Source of the DNA: Thalassotalea sp. ND16A
Lineage (GTDB): Bacteria > Pseudomonadota > Gammaproteobacteria > Enterobacterales > Alteromonadaceae
DNA: 64,000 nt
Reading direction: 5' to 3'
NCBI RefSeq assembly: GCF_000764205.1
Contig: NZ_JQDZ01000068.1
Location: forward strand, 1-64,000
Below are positions 8,510-17,220 of this stretch, in pieces (the first letter of the stretch is position 1; the number at the start of each line of letters is the position of its first letter). The position numbers were made by a program, and so were the translations under genes. Below the pieces are notes generated by a model. It made no database searches. It was not told the origin of the DNA and saw only the letters and a list, made by a program, of their open reading frames with translations.

Positions 8510-8875
8510 TTATTCAGGGCTAGTGATGAAGTTAACTTGATAAGTCACTATTTCAACTGAAGCTATATCGGTAATGCTGGCTGAACCGATACTTTGTGCC
8601 ATGTGGTCAGCGGTTTTAGTTGCGCCGTGATTTTGCGCGAAAGTAATTATGTCTTCGCCATTACAAACAACGCCTAAAGCAACGGTTTTTTCACTTAAGC
8701 GATGTGCTTTTAAGGTTTTGTTAAGGCGTAAGGTATTATTGCTCATTGCCGCTTTACAAGTATCGACTAACGCACTTTCCATATACGAGCTCATTGGTGC
8801 AGCTGAACTGGTAAAACTTACAAGGCTTGCGCCGGCGATTAAAAGGGTGGTTGAGATAGCAGTTAAAGTTTTCAT
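8510..8875 (-). CDS. DUF3718 family secreted protein
   Basis: This 121-residue product starts with a clear signal peptide (MKTLTAISTTLLIAGASLVSF.., cleavage probably after the SSAA at residues 23-26). The mature part contains two Cys (DTCKAAM, GVVCNGED) and the segment LNKTLKAHRLSEKTVALGVVCNGEDIITFA, matching the DUF3718 family found mainly in Alteromonadales. Function unknown; likely periplasmic with one disulfide. The gene stands alone. Upstream, 8876-9325 is AT-rich and shows no gene. Confidence 0.75.
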   Translation of the reverse strand: MKTLTAISTTLLIAGASLVSFTSSAAPMSSYMESALVDTCKAAMSNNTLRLNKTLKAHRLSEKTVALGVVCNGEDIITFAQNHGATKTADHMAQSIGSASITDIASVEIVTYQVNFITSPE

Positions 8876-9325
8876 AGTGTTTATCCTGTGTATTGTTTTA
8901 AAAATATATATTGTCTTTTTTGATGTTCTAATTAACTAGACGGGGGAATAGTCTGTTTTAGTTGCATAAAAATTACAGCAGGATGTAACAAAGTATGTTT
9001 ATGTAAAATTTATGTTAATTGCCAGGTTTGTCGGCTATGGTTATGAAATTGCTGGCTTTTATTATGGTTGGGTGAGCTGTTATTTAACGCGGGTAAAAAT
9101 AATTTATTACATTCAGCTGATTATTTTGGCAATTATTTCTACTTTTAAGCAGATAATTTCATTAAAAAGCTGAATATTTCCTGAGAAATATTAAAAAATA
9201 AAAATGTCAGGTGAATAAAAAACGCTATTTTGGCTTTTGTTTAGCAATATCTGACGATGCCTTAAACAAATTGTATTAAAAAGCAGCATACGAACAAATA
9301 ATCGAAAAATAAATTCAACTTAGTG

Positions 9326-9353
9326 TTGACAGTTTTTTGCCGATCCCTATAAT
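9326..9353 (+). promoter_or_regulatory. Stable-RNA promoter of the tRNA-Val array
   Basis: TTGACA (9326-9331) and TATAAT (9348-9353) are exact sigma70 consensus boxes with a 16-bp spacer, 57 bp before the first tRNA. Consensus boxes directly ahead of tRNA genes fit a strong, growth-rate-controlled promoter. Confidence 0.88.
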
Positions 9354-9410
9354 ACGCATCACTTTCTTCAAGCAATTAATTGCTTCCCCATAGAAAGTCG
9401 CAAATATTGC

Positions 9411-9486
9411 GGACGATTAGCTCAGTTGGGAGAGCATCGCCCTTACAAGGCGAGGGTCACTGGTTCGAGCCCAGTATCGTCCACCA
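9411..9486 (+). tRNA. tRNA-Val (TAC), copy 1
   Basis: The 76-nt gene has a perfect 7-bp acceptor stem (GGACGAT/ATCGTCC), D arm GCTC..GAGC, anticodon arm with loop CTTACAA (anticodon TAC), TTCGAGC T-loop and encoded CCA. It is the first of an array transcribed from the promoter at 9326. Confidence 0.97.
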
Positions 9487-9510
9487 TTTTTTGCAAGTTT
9501 AGTAAAACTT

Positions 9511-9586
9511 GGATAGCGTCGTTGGAGAGCATCGTCCCTAACACAAGAGCGCGAAGGTCACTGGTTAGAACCCAGTATCGTTCACT
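9511..9586 (+). pseudogene. Decayed tRNA-Val copy
   Basis: This stretch aligns with the neighbouring tRNA-Val genes: the T arm GGTCACTGGTT..AACCCAGTATCGTT is mostly kept. The acceptor 5' strand, D arm and anticodon stem are mutated, and CCA has become CTA. It should not fold into a functional tRNA. Confidence 0.8.
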
Positions 9587-9617
9587 ATTTACTTTACAGT
9601 TTGATTTGAAATTGTTT

Positions 9618-9693
9618 GGACGATTAGCTCAGTTGGGAGAGCATCGCCCTTACAAGGCGAGGGTCACTGGTTCGAGCCCAGTATCGTCCACCA
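9618..9693 (+). tRNA. tRNA-Val (TAC), copy 2
   Basis: Identical over all 76 nt to the copy at 9411, including the TAC anticodon and encoded CCA. It lies in the same transcription unit. Confidence 0.97.
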
Positions 9694-9721
9694 TTCGATT
9701 TCAATTCTATTTTTACTTGTT

Positions 9722-9797
9722 GGACGATTAGCTCAGTTGGGAGAGCATCGCCCTTACAAGGCGAGGGTCACTGGTTCGAGCCCAGTATCGTCCACCA
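9722..9797 (+). tRNA. tRNA-Val (TAC), copy 3
   Basis: Identical 76-nt copy; only 28 bp of unrelated spacer separates it from copy 2. Confidence 0.97.
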
Positions 9798-9834
9798 TCA
9801 AGTAGACTGTTAAAATAGAAAACCTCAAGATCCC

Positions 9835-9910
9835 GGACGATTAGCTCAGTTGGGAGAGCATCGCCCTTACAAGGCGAGGGTCACTGGTTCGAGCCCAGTA
9901 TCGTCCACCA
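9835..9910 (+). tRNA. tRNA-Val (TAC), copy 4
   Basis: Identical 76-nt copy. Spacers between the four copies differ in sequence while the tRNAs are identical, as expected from purifying selection and gene conversion. Confidence 0.97.
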
Positions 9911-9974
9911 TCTCTTTTTAAATCAAATTTTTATTTTTAAACAAACCAATATCTTTTGGTGTATTCGAGTATCT

Positions 9975-10060
9975 GACCGATTAGTTGAAAAAGCATCGCC
10001 TCCTAATGCAATTGCACGAGGGTCACAGGTTCGAGTCCGCAACTACAATATCGTCCACCA
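9975..10060 (+). pseudogene. Decayed or chimeric tRNA at the end of the array
   Basis: It starts GACCGATTAG and ends ATCGTCCACCA like tRNA-Val, but the D arm is disrupted, the anticodon region (CTCCTAATGCAATTGC) is unlike tRNA-Val, and extra bases lie between the T arm and acceptor strand. It looks like a recombined or decaying copy. Confidence 0.7.
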
Positions 10061-10077
10061 TTTGAGCTGTTAGTGTC

Positions 10078-10098
10078 ATCCTGAACTTGGTTCAGGAT
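10078..10098. repeat. Small palindromic repeat (REP-like)
   Basis: ATCCTGAAC and GTTCAGGAT pair around a 3-nt loop just after the tRNA array. This kind of hairpin is widely dispersed in bacterial genomes; here it may also terminate the tRNA transcript. Confidence 0.5.
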
Positions 10099-10315
10099 CT
10101 CAAGAACTGATATTTAAACTCATTCTTAGTTTTGCATTTCTTCGAGAAATTAATACGAACCATCTTGCCAGCTAGTATTCATCTTCAGGCGTTAAATAGC
10201 AGGTGAATTTAGCTGGTTTAGCTGTTAAAATACGCGGCAATTTTTTATTAATATATTTGCTTGATTGTATTTTCCCTTTTGGCAATACAATCAACGACTT
10301 TTTAGCGAGAACTCT

Positions 10316-11728
10316 ATGACTTTAACGACCCGTTTTGCGCCTAGTCCAACTGGCTACCTTCACGTAGGTGGTGCCCGTACAGCTTTATACAGCTGGTTAT
10401 ACGCCAAGAAAAATGGCGGTGACTTTGTCCTTCGTATTGAAGACACTGATTTAGAGCGTTCATCGCAAGAGTCGGTTGATGCCATTATGGACGGGATGAA
10501 CTGGTTAAACCTGGAGTGGAATATTGGTCCAATTTTCCAAACAGACCGTTTTGATCGTTACAAAGAAGTGATTCAGCAACTGCTTGATTCTGGCAACGCT
10601 TACCGTTGTTACTGTACGCCTGAAGAAGTTGACGTTATGCGTGAAGAGCTGAAAGCGGCGGGCGAGAAGCCTCGTTACAATGGTTTATGGCGTGACCGTA
10701 CAGATCACCCTGCAGATAAGCCTTTTGTTATCCGTTTTAAAAACCCATTAGAAGGTTCCGTGATCATTCACGATATGGTGAAAGGTGACATTGAAATTTC
10801 CAACAGTGAGTTAGACGATTTAATCATCGCACGTTCTGACGGTTCACCAACCTATAACTTAACGGTTGTGGTTGATGACTGGGATATGGAAATTACTCAC
10901 GTTGTTCGTGGCGATGACCACGTAAACAACACCCCTCGTCAAATTAACATTTTAAATGCCTTAGATGCGCCGTTACCTATGTATGCTCATATCCCAATGA
11001 TTTTGGGTGATGACGGCAAACGTTTATCAAAGCGTCATGGCGCCGTTGGTGTTATGCAATATCGTGATGACGGTTACTTACCTGAAGCGTTATTAAACTA
11101 TTTAGTGCGTTTAGGCTGGTCACATGGCGATCAGGAAATTTTCTCTCGCGAAGAAATGATCAAGTTATTCGATTTGACCGGTTGTAACCGTGCCCCGTCT
11201 GCCTTTAATACCGATAAACTTGTTTGGGTAAATCAGCATTACATGAAGAGTTTAGACCCTGAATATGTGGCTGAGCATCTTGCATGGCATATGAAAGAGC
11301 AGGGCATTAATACTGAAAATGGTCCGGCACTGGCAGAAGTTGTTAAAGTGCAGGCAGACCGGGTGAAAACGTTAAAAGAGATGGCGAAAATTTCTCGTTA
11401 TTTCTATGAAGAATATACATCTTTTGATGAAAAAGCGGCGAAGAAACATTTACGTGGCGTAGCTAAAGCTCCGCTTGAATTAGTACAAACTAAGCTTGCA
11501 GCGCTAACCGACTGGACGGCGGAAAATATTCATAATGCCATCAACGCGACGGCGGAAGAGCTGGAAGTGGGTATGGGTAAAGTCGGTATGCCATTACGTG
11601 TTGCGGCAACGGGCGCCGGTAATTCACCGTCACTGGATGTAACGCTTGAGTTATTAGAGCAAGATCAAGTGATTGTCCGAATCGATAAAGCCATTGCCTT
11701 TATCGATGAGCGTACAGCTAACGCATAA
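10316..11728 (+). CDS. gltX: Glutamyl-tRNA synthetase
   Basis: Charges tRNA-Glu. The 470-residue product is the usual length of the discriminating gammaproteobacterial enzyme. Class I signatures are [16 protein letters not shown] (HIGH-type motif) and KRLSKRHG (KMSKS-type). The zinc-binding stretch YRCYCTPEE is also seen. The ATG at 10316, preceded by AGCGAGAA, is chosen because family members begin just before the TRFAPSPTG strand; an upstream in-frame ATG at 10265 would add 17 foreign residues. The tRNA-Val array beside gltX resembles the valU-gltX neighbourhood of enterobacteria. Confidence 0.97.
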   Translation: MTLTTRFAPSPTGYLHVGGARTALYSWLYAKKNGGDFVLRIEDTDLERSSQESVDAIMDGMNWLNLEWNIGPIFQTDRFDRYKEVIQQLLDSGNAYRCYCTPEEVDVMREELKAAGEKPRYNGLWRDRTDHPADKPFVIRFKNPLEGSVIIHDMVKGDIEISNSELDDLIIARSDGSPTYNLTVVVDDWDMEITHVVRGDDHVNNTPRQINILNALDAPLPMYAHIPMILGDDGKRLSKRHGAVGVMQYRDDGYLPEALLNYLVRLGWSHGDQEIFSREEMIKLFDLTGCNRAPSAFNTDKLVWVNQHYMKSLDPEYVAEHLAWHMKEQGINTENGPALAEVVKVQADRVKTLKEMAKISRYFYEEYTSFDEKAAKKHLRGVAKAPLELVQTKLAALTDWTAENIHNAINATAEELEVGMGKVGMPLRVAATGAGNSPSLDVTLELLEQDQVIVRIDKAIAFIDERTANA

Positions 11729-11744
11729 ACCTGACCCTTGGTCT

Positions 11745-11814
11745 TGCTGAACTCGATTCAGCATTTAAACTAGATTTTACAATCTACAATTAAGCTACAC
11801 TTAACCGTGTAGCT
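11745..11814 (+). terminator. Two hairpins after gltX
   Basis: TGCTGAA/TTCAGCA (11745-11763, 5-nt loop) and AGCTACAC/GTGTAGCT (11793-11814, 6-nt loop) follow the gltX stop. Neither has a strong T-run; together they may end gltX transcription or shape the helicase leader. Confidence 0.4.
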
Positions 11815-11908
11815 GTTATTCATGGACGAATGATATGCAGAAAATACATGGATGTTTAATTTTCTGACTTATTTTTACCATACACAAATTTTCTTTGGAG
11901 AAACGTTT

Positions 11909-13249
11909 TTGCAATTTGATCATTTTAAACTAGATCGTCGTTTATTAACTGCGGTTGAACACATGGGGTTTGAACAACCCACAGACATTCAACATCAGGC
12001 AATTCCGGCAGCAATGTCAGGGCACGATTTAATTGCATCATCAAAAACCGGTTCGGGTAAAACCTTAGCATTTTTATTGCCGGCGTTGCAGCGTTTAATC
12101 AAAAATCGGGCGTTATCGAAAAAAGATCCAAGAGTATTAATCCTCACCCCAACGCGTGAGCTGGCGAAGCAAGTTTTTGCGCATTTAAAAGCGGTATCTG
12201 CGGGCACTCAATTTAAGTCAGCGCTAATTCTAGGTGGTGAAAACTTTAACGATCAGGTGAAAGTATTAGATAAAAATCCCGACTTTATTGTGGCAACGCC
12301 AGGAAGATTAGCAGATCATTTATCGAAAGGTTTGTTCTATTTAAATGGCTTAGAGCTATTAATATTAGATGAAGCAGACCGCATGCTCGATTTAGGTTTT
12401 GCCCCACAACTTAAGCAAATTAATGAAGCGGCCGATCACCGTAAACGTCAAACGTTAATGTTTTCGGCAACGCTGGAGCATGAGCAAGTAGAAAATTTTG
12501 CTAAAGATCTATTGAAAAAACCGAAACGTATTGCCATTGGTGCCATTACCAGTGAGCACAAAGACATTAGCCAACGTTTCTATTTATCTGATCACTTAGA
12601 TCATAAACAAGCATTGCTGGAGCACTTTTTAGCGAAAGAAGACTTTCAACAGCTGATCATCTTTACCGCCACCCGCAGTGATACCGAGCGCTTAGCCAAA
12701 GAGCTTAATGAAAAAGAACTCAATGCTATCGCCTTAAGTGGTGATCTTAGCCAAAGTGAACGTAATAGAGCGATGGACGCTTTTTCAAAAGGCCAAAACA
12801 AGATATTGGTCACCACCGATTTAGCCTCGCGTGGCTTAGATTTGGTTAACGTATCGCACGTCATTAATTTTGATTTACCCAAGCATTCAGAAGAGTATAT
12901 TCATCGTATTGGCCGCACCGGCAGAGCAGGCTCAAAAGGCGATGCAATTTCATTGGTTGGGCCAAAAGACTGGCAAAGTTTTGTAAACATTAAAGCGTTT
13001 TTGCAACAAGAGATGGAATTTTCGGAGGTGGCCGGCTTAACCGCCAAGTTTAAAGGCATTAAACCGAAAACGAAAAGCAAAACCAAAGATAAAGCAGTTA
13101 AAACTAAAGCTGCAATTAAGAAGAAAAAAGCACCGGTTAAAGTGAAAAAGAAAATTGTCTTTGTCCAGGATGATGCGGGTGATATGCCAATCATGCGTAA
13201 AAAGCCAGGAAAAATGGTTGAAGATGCGGATTTTGAAGAAGTCGAATAA
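11909..13249 (+). CDS. srmB: DEAD-box RNA helicase, SrmB-like
   Basis: ATP-dependent RNA helicase; SrmB helps early assembly of the 50S subunit. Motifs appear in order: F/Q region (FDHFKLDRRLLTAVEHMGF.. PTDIQ), motif I SSKTGSGKT, Ia PTRELAKQ, Ib TPGRLADH, II LDEADRMLD, III MFSATLEHEQV, V TTDLASRGLD, VI YIHRIGRTGR. A Lys-rich tail (about residues 375-425) follows. The start is taken as TTG 11909: GGAG lies 8 nt before it, and the reading frame before it is unlike the family. The SrmB assignment over other DEAD proteins is by overall resemblance. Confidence 0.88.
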   Translation: MQFDHFKLDRRLLTAVEHMGFEQPTDIQHQAIPAAMSGHDLIASSKTGSGKTLAFLLPALQRLIKNRALSKKDPRVLILTPTRELAKQVFAHLKAVSAGTQFKSALILGGENFNDQVKVLDKNPDFIVATPGRLADHLSKGLFYLNGLELLILDEADRMLDLGFAPQLKQINEAADHRKRQTLMFSATLEHEQVENFAKDLLKKPKRIAIGAITSEHKDISQRFYLSDHLDHKQALLEHFLAKEDFQQLIIFTATRSDTERLAKELNEKELNAIALSGDLSQSERNRAMDAFSKGQNKILVTTDLASRGLDLVNVSHVINFDLPKHSEEYIHRIGRTGRAGSKGDAISLVGPKDWQSFVNIKAFLQQEMEFSEVAGLTAKFKGIKPKTKSKTKDKAVKTKAAIKKKKAPVKVKKKIVFVQDDAGDMPIMRKKPGKMVEDADFEEVE

Positions 13250-13279
13250 CTAATTTCAACACCTAATACCGGATAAAAT

Positions 13280-13315
13280 AAAAACCGCATTTAGCTATAG
13301 CTAAATGCGGTTTTT
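13280..13315. terminator. Bidirectional terminator after srmB
   Basis: AAAAACCGCATTTAGC and its exact inverse GCTAAATGCGGTTTTT surround a TATA loop. It serves srmB (+) and the minus-strand remnant at 13346. Confidence 0.9.
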
Positions 13316-13345
13316 AGTTATTAGCTTAAAATTATTTGATGTTTG

Positions 13346-13802
13346 TTAAAGAGTATTTCTATAAATCACACCATTTTTCATCACGATATTGATAGTCGCC
13401 ACCTCTTTATAAACAGGGTCTGCATCAAACCAAGTTGTTGTTGCACCTAATACACTCATATCTTCTAAAGGGTTACCGTCAATAAGTAATAAATCTGCGG
13501 CAGCGCCTACTTCAACAACGTCTAATTTACCTGCTGCGGCATACGGATTACGAGGACCGGACATTGCAAGCATTTCGCCACCAACGTAATCGGAAGCAAA
13601 CACCACTTTCACCTTGTTTTTCATTAAGCGCTCACCGAAATCACCATGGCCTGAAGTTTGCGAGATAAACGCGCCGGATGGGAATATACGTGGGCCAACA
13701 ACGTGGCCATCAATTAAACCGGGCATTAGCGGTAGTTATTCCTGCCGCGCTTAATAAAGCGATTGCAGTCAATTTAAATCTAGAGTAAGTGTCGTGCAGT
13801 TT
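13346..13802 (-). pseudogene. Amidohydrolase remnant
   Basis: The main open piece (13346-13726) reads MPGLIDGH, the metal-binding start of the amidohydrolase barrel, but joins straight to VVGPRIFPSGAFISQT and then to FASDYVGGEMLAMSG and the C-terminal composite domain (VEVGAAADLLLIDGNPLED..). Several hundred residues of the barrel, with most metal ligands, are gone. Upstream, in another frame (13727-13802), a signal-peptide-like stretch FKLTAIALLSAAGITTANA survives without a start codon. It is thus a secreted imidazolonepropionase-like amidohydrolase, broken by internal deletions and a frameshift. Confidence 0.82.
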
Positions 13803-13813
13803 TAATTCATAAA

Positions 13814-13838
13814 AAAAAGAGCTCAATGAGCTCTTTTT
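13814..13838 (-). terminator. Terminator of hpf
   Basis: AAAAAGAGCTC and GAGCTCTTTTT flank a 3-nt loop (AAT), about 64 bp past the hpf stop; it can act on both strands. Confidence 0.85.
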
Positions 13839-13901
13839 AATGTTTAGGGTGTATCGTTCATGAATTAACTGTATTGAAACTCCATGAGCTGTGGTAATCC
13901 T

Positions 13902-14243
13902 TTATGGATGCGCGTCTGCAACTAATTCAGACTGCGATACCTGGTATTTGTTATGTTTGTTTGCTTTTAAAACCCCTTTTCGATGTTGCAGGGCAGATTC
14001 CATTTTTTTCACTGAGTTACCAATGGCTACATACATATCATCATCAGAGGCAGACACTGCAACTTTTTGATTTTCGTAGTTGGTAACAACTTCAATTTTA
14101 TGGGCGTTTTTGTCGACCGTAAGTATTGCTTCGAGGGACATTAGACTTGGGAAATGTTTTGCTACTTTTACATATTTGCTATTAATAACATCAATAATTG
14201 CATCGGTAATTTCTACGTGATGGCCAGAAATATTTATTTTCAT
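13902..14243 (-). CDS. hpf: Ribosome hibernation promoting factor (HPF/RaiA family)
   Basis: Binds the 30S decoding region in stationary phase to stabilise idle ribosomes. The 113-residue product starts MKINISGHHVEITDAI, close to HPF, and has the family KVAVSASDDDMYVAIGNSVKKMESAL segment. The extra C-terminal tail of about 20 residues is nearer the length of RaiA. The ATG at 14243 has GGAGA just upstream; a TTG 12 nt earlier overlaps that site and is rejected. It is monocistronic. Confidence 0.88.
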   Translation of the reverse strand: MKINISGHHVEITDAIIDVINSKYVKVAKHFPSLMSLEAILTVDKNAHKIEVVTNYENQKVAVSASDDDMYVAIGNSVKKMESALQHRKGVLKANKHNKYQVSQSELVADAHP

Positions 14244-14392
14244 ATATGTCTCCAAAATTTTTTATTAACAAGGATACTCAAACTGCACCCTTAATATAAG
14301 CATGGGGCTTACTTAGTATTCTTACAAGAGTAATTTAAAAAATAATTGATATAAAACAACCTAAATATTTTTTATGTTTTATTTTCAATGCT

Positions 14393-14818
14393 TTACTTGC
14401 AATCATAAGTGGTTAGCATATGTTCAAAACTTAAACTAATAATTTTCTTAAGTATATTTTCATCGATATCGGCAAGCTTATTTATGTAAAGACAAGATTT
14501 TCCGGTTTTATGTTTGCCCAGTTGAGCCAGCAATTCGGTAAATTGGCTAAAGCCTTGCGTGATATAGATTGCAATATTTTGTTTTCTGGGTGAAAACCCG
14601 GTTATCGCTGCATCTCCTTCTCTTCCTGATTCGTACTGGTAATGATATTGACCAAAACCAATGATTGAAGTTCCCCACATCACAGGTTTTTTATTGGTAG
14701 TGTCGCTGAATATTTGCAGTAACAGTTCAGTGTCTACGCGTTTTTGTTGCGATTCAACGTTGTTGATAAATGTTTGTACATCAAGTTTACTGGGCTGGGT
14801 TTTATTTTCATTCATCAA
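14393..14818 (-). CDS. DUF1801 domain protein
   Basis: The 141-residue product shows DUF1801 (YdhG-like) features: DVQTFINNVESQQKRVDTELLLQIF at the N-terminus, KPVMWGTSIIGFGQYHYQYESGREGDAAITGFSPRK in the middle (an Fe-dependent-like fold of unknown function) and NKLADIDENILKKII. Two adjacent ATG codons allow a start at 14818 or 14815. The neighbours, hpf and a VOC protein on the same strand, give no functional hint. Confidence 0.78.
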   Translation of the reverse strand: MMNENKTQPSKLDVQTFINNVESQQKRVDTELLLQIFSDTTNKKPVMWGTSIIGFGQYHYQYESGREGDAAITGFSPRKQNIAIYITQGFSQFTELLAQLGKHKTGKSCLYINKLADIDENILKKIISLSFEHMLTTYDCK

Positions 14819-14843
14819 TCAATATGTCCTGTTTATTTTTCAG

Positions 14844-15296
14844 TTAAGGTGACTTGATATCAAATTCAACGCTGGCATGTTTTTCTGCACCAGGACCAAG
14901 CGGTTGGCCATAACTAAACTCAACAAAATTGCCATCAGGGTCTTTAATGCCACAATAATAACCTACCGGATAGGGTTCTTGCTTGCAAGGCCAGGCAAGA
15001 ATGTTTTCAGATTGCGCTTTCGCGGCAATATCATCGACATCTTGTTTGCTTTGTAAGGCAAAACCAAGGTGAGAAAAATCGTTGTCTTGTTGGTTTCTGG
15101 CCGGACCGCCGGGCAAAATGACGATGATAAAGTCTTGCTCATTACCGCTTTCCGCGAGCCAGACTATACGTTTTCCATCTGGACCATTAGGCCGTCTGTC
15201 ACGAATTAACTTTAAGCCAGCGTATCGTTGATAGAAGTCTAAACAAGCTTCTAAATCTTGTACGTGTAAGGCGATATGGGTCAACGATATAGACAT
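14844..15296 (-). CDS. VOC-superfamily (glyoxalase/dioxygenase fold) protein
   Basis: The 150-residue protein has paired beta-alpha-beta-beta-beta modules: SLTHIALHVQDLEACLDFYQRYAGLKLIRD and later FSHLGFALQSKQDVDDIA .. CGIKDPDGNFVEFSYGQ, with metal-ligand candidates His9, His75-region and the Glu of the NFVEF strand. The layout is that of glyoxalase-I-like metalloenzymes. The ATG at 15296 is preferred over an in-frame TTG at 15302. Substrate is unknown. Confidence 0.82.
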   Translation of the reverse strand: MSISLTHIALHVQDLEACLDFYQRYAGLKLIRDRRPNGPDGKRIVWLAESGNEQDFIIVILPGGPARNQQDNDFSHLGFALQSKQDVDDIAAKAQSENILAWPCKQEPYPVGYYCGIKDPDGNFVEFSYGQPLGPGAEKHASVEFDIKSP

Positions 15297-15343
15297 AAAC
15301 AAAACGCAATGAGTTGCTAATGTTTAAAGTATAGGATAAATGT

Positions 15344-15377
15344 AAAAAGGAAAAAGGAAAAAGGAAAAAGGAAAAAG
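15344..15377. repeat. AAAAAGG heptamer tandem repeat
   Basis: Four exact copies of AAAAAGG plus a partial fifth lie upstream of the VOC gene on the opposite strand. Such tracts can slip and change length. Confidence 0.8.
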
Positions 15378-15404
15378 AACAAAGTTAAAAGAAACAGAAA
15401 AATT

Positions 15405-15453
15405 AAGGGGACCGCGATATTTAATTTTTGGAAATAAATATCGCGGTCCCCTT
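15405..15453. repeat. 19-bp perfect palindrome (REP-like) after ybiT
   Basis: AAGGGGACCGCGATATTTA (15405-15423) and its exact inverse (15435-15453) flank an 11-nt loop. The GGGGACCGCGATATT core resembles dispersed REP-like elements of marine gammaproteobacteria, as I recall them. Lying 24 bp past the ybiT stop, it may also act as its terminator. Confidence 0.65.
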
Positions 15454-15476
15454 TTTCATAGCTAAAATTCTAGCTA

Positions 15477-17069
15477 TTAAGCCTGGCTTTTTAAGTACTC
15501 TTCGTACGTACCAGAGAAGTCAATGTAGCCATCTTTGGTTAACTCAATCACCCGGGTGGCAAGTGTCGAGACAAATTCACGGTCATGCGATACAAACACT
15601 AACGTGCCTTCGTATTTTTCCAGCGCCATGTTTAATGCTTCAATCGATTCCATGTCCATGTGGTTGGTTGGTTCATCCATCACTAAAACATTTGGCGTTT
15701 GCATCATCATTTTACCAAACAACATCCGACCTTGCTCACCACCGGAAAGAACTTTAACCGATTTATAAATATCATCGGCAGAGAACAGTAGCCGACCTAA
15801 GTAACCACGAATAGTTTGTTCGTCATCACTAGGGCGACGCCATTGGCTCATCCAGTCAAATAAAGTCATGTCGTTTTCAAAATCGGTTGCATGATCTTGG
15901 GCATAATAAGCAATTTGGGCATTTTCAGACCATTTAATTGAACCGGTATCCGGACGGTAATCGGCATCGCCCATTAAGCTGCGTAAAAATGTGGTTTTAC
16001 CAATACCGTTTTCCCCGATGATGGCAATTTTTTCACCAACTTCAGCCATTAAATTAATGTCTTTTAGTACATGGTTGTCGTCAAAGCTCTTATTCATCTT
16101 TTCGATAACCAGCGAGTTACGGAACAGTTTTTTCTCTTGGTCAAAACGAATAAATGGTGTTACCCGGCTCGATACTTTTACTTCATCAAGCTTAATTTTA
16201 TCCAATTGCTTGGCACGTGAGGTTGCTTGCTTTGCCTTAGAAGCATTGGCCGAGAAACGACGTACGAAGTCTTGTAATTCAGCGATTTGTGCTTTCTTCT
16301 TGTCATTGCCAGCCATTAATGTGGCACGGGCTTGCGTTGCAGCAAGCATGTATTGGTCGTAGTTACCCGGGTAAATACGTAACTCACCAAAATCTAAATC
16401 CGCCATATGGGTACAGACACTGTTTAAAAAATGTCTATCATGCGAGATGATGATCATGGTGGAATTACGTTCGTTGAGAATGTCTTCTAACCATTGAATG
16501 GTGTGAATGTCCAGGTTGTTGGTAGGCTCATCTAACAGTAAGATATCTGGATCAGAAAATAGCGCTTGTGCAAGTAGCACACGCAGTTTCCAGCCTGGCG
16601 CTACGTCGCTCATCGGGCCAAAATGCTGGCTTACCGGAATGCCTAAGCCTAACAGTAATTCACCGGCACGACTTTCTGCGGTATAACCGTCCATTTCGGC
16701 AAATTCAACTTCTAAGTCGGCCACTTTCATGCCTTCTTCTTCGCTCATTTCGGCTAAAGAATAAATACGATCACGTTCTTCTTTTATCGCCCATAATTCG
16801 TTATGGCCCATAATCACGGTGTCGACTACTGAGTAGTCTTCATAAGCAAATTGATCTTGACGTAATTTACCAACCCGTTGGTTAACATCTACCGATACCG
16901 TGCCACCACTTTGCTCTAAGTCACCACCAAGTATTTTCATGAAGGTTGATTTACCACAACCGTTAGCACCGATTAAACCAAAGCGGTTACCACCACCAAA
17001 TTTAACTGAGATGTTTTCAAATAAAGGTTTAGCACCAAACTGCATGGTGATATTAGCTGTAGATATCAA
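15477..17069 (-). CDS. ybiT: ABC-F ATPase YbiT
   Basis: ABC-F proteins are soluble ribosome-binding ATPases that affect translation elongation. The 530-residue product is the exact length of E. coli YbiT and matches it throughout, from [23 protein letters not shown] onward. It has two ABC modules: Walker [10 protein letters not shown] and GENGIGKTT, Walker [12 protein letters not shown] and [10 protein letters not shown], and the signature [10 protein letters not shown] in the second half. The first half has [15 protein letters not shown]. Between them lies the P-site-tRNA-interaction linker ([19 protein letters not shown]). No membrane domain. It is monocistronic. Confidence 0.95.
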   Translation of the reverse strand: MISTANITMQFGAKPLFENISVKFGGGNRFGLIGANGCGKSTFMKILGGDLEQSGGTVSVDVNQRVGKLRQDQFAYEDYSVVDTVIMGHNELWAIKEERDRIYSLAEMSEEEGMKVADLEVEFAEMDGYTAESRAGELLLGLGIPVSQHFGPMSDVAPGWKLRVLLAQALFSDPDILLLDEPTNNLDIHTIQWLEDILNERNSTMIIISHDRHFLNSVCTHMADLDFGELRIYPGNYDQYMLAATQARATLMAGNDKKKAQIAELQDFVRRFSANASKAKQATSRAKQLDKIKLDEVKVSSRVTPFIRFDQEKKLFRNSLVIEKMNKSFDDNHVLKDINLMAEVGEKIAIIGENGIGKTTFLRSLMGDADYRPDTGSIKWSENAQIAYYAQDHATDFENDMTLFDWMSQWRRPSDDEQTIRGYLGRLLFSADDIYKSVKVLSGGEQGRMLFGKMMMQTPNVLVMDEPTNHMDMESIEALNMALEKYEGTLVFVSHDREFVSTLATRVIELTKDGYIDFSGTYEEYLKSQA

Positions 17070-17164
17070 TGGATTTTCCTAAGGTATAAATTTTGTGCGC
17101 ATTATACGCGAGAATAAGCGCTAGAAGTAATTTTTATTTGTTAAAATGCTTTAATAACAACAAA

Positions 17165-17189
17165 GGGATCATTACTGAGTAATAATCCC
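17165..17189 (-). terminator. Hairpin after ygiQ
   Basis: GGGAT/ATCCC and ATTA/TAAT form a stem with one mismatch about 30 bp past the ygiQ stop; TTTGTTGTT follows on the minus strand. Plausible weak terminator. Confidence 0.5.
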
Positions 17190-17220
17190 TAATATGGTCA
17201 ACATTTTTAAATGATATAGC

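Noticed and set aside
9426-9731. 101-codon open frame across the tRNA-Val genes
   Set aside because: It is a translation of tRNA genes and their repeats; the protein repeats itself because the tRNAs do.
15405-15453. Insertion sequence next to ybiT
   Set aside because: Only the 49-bp palindrome is present; there is no transposase gene or target duplication.
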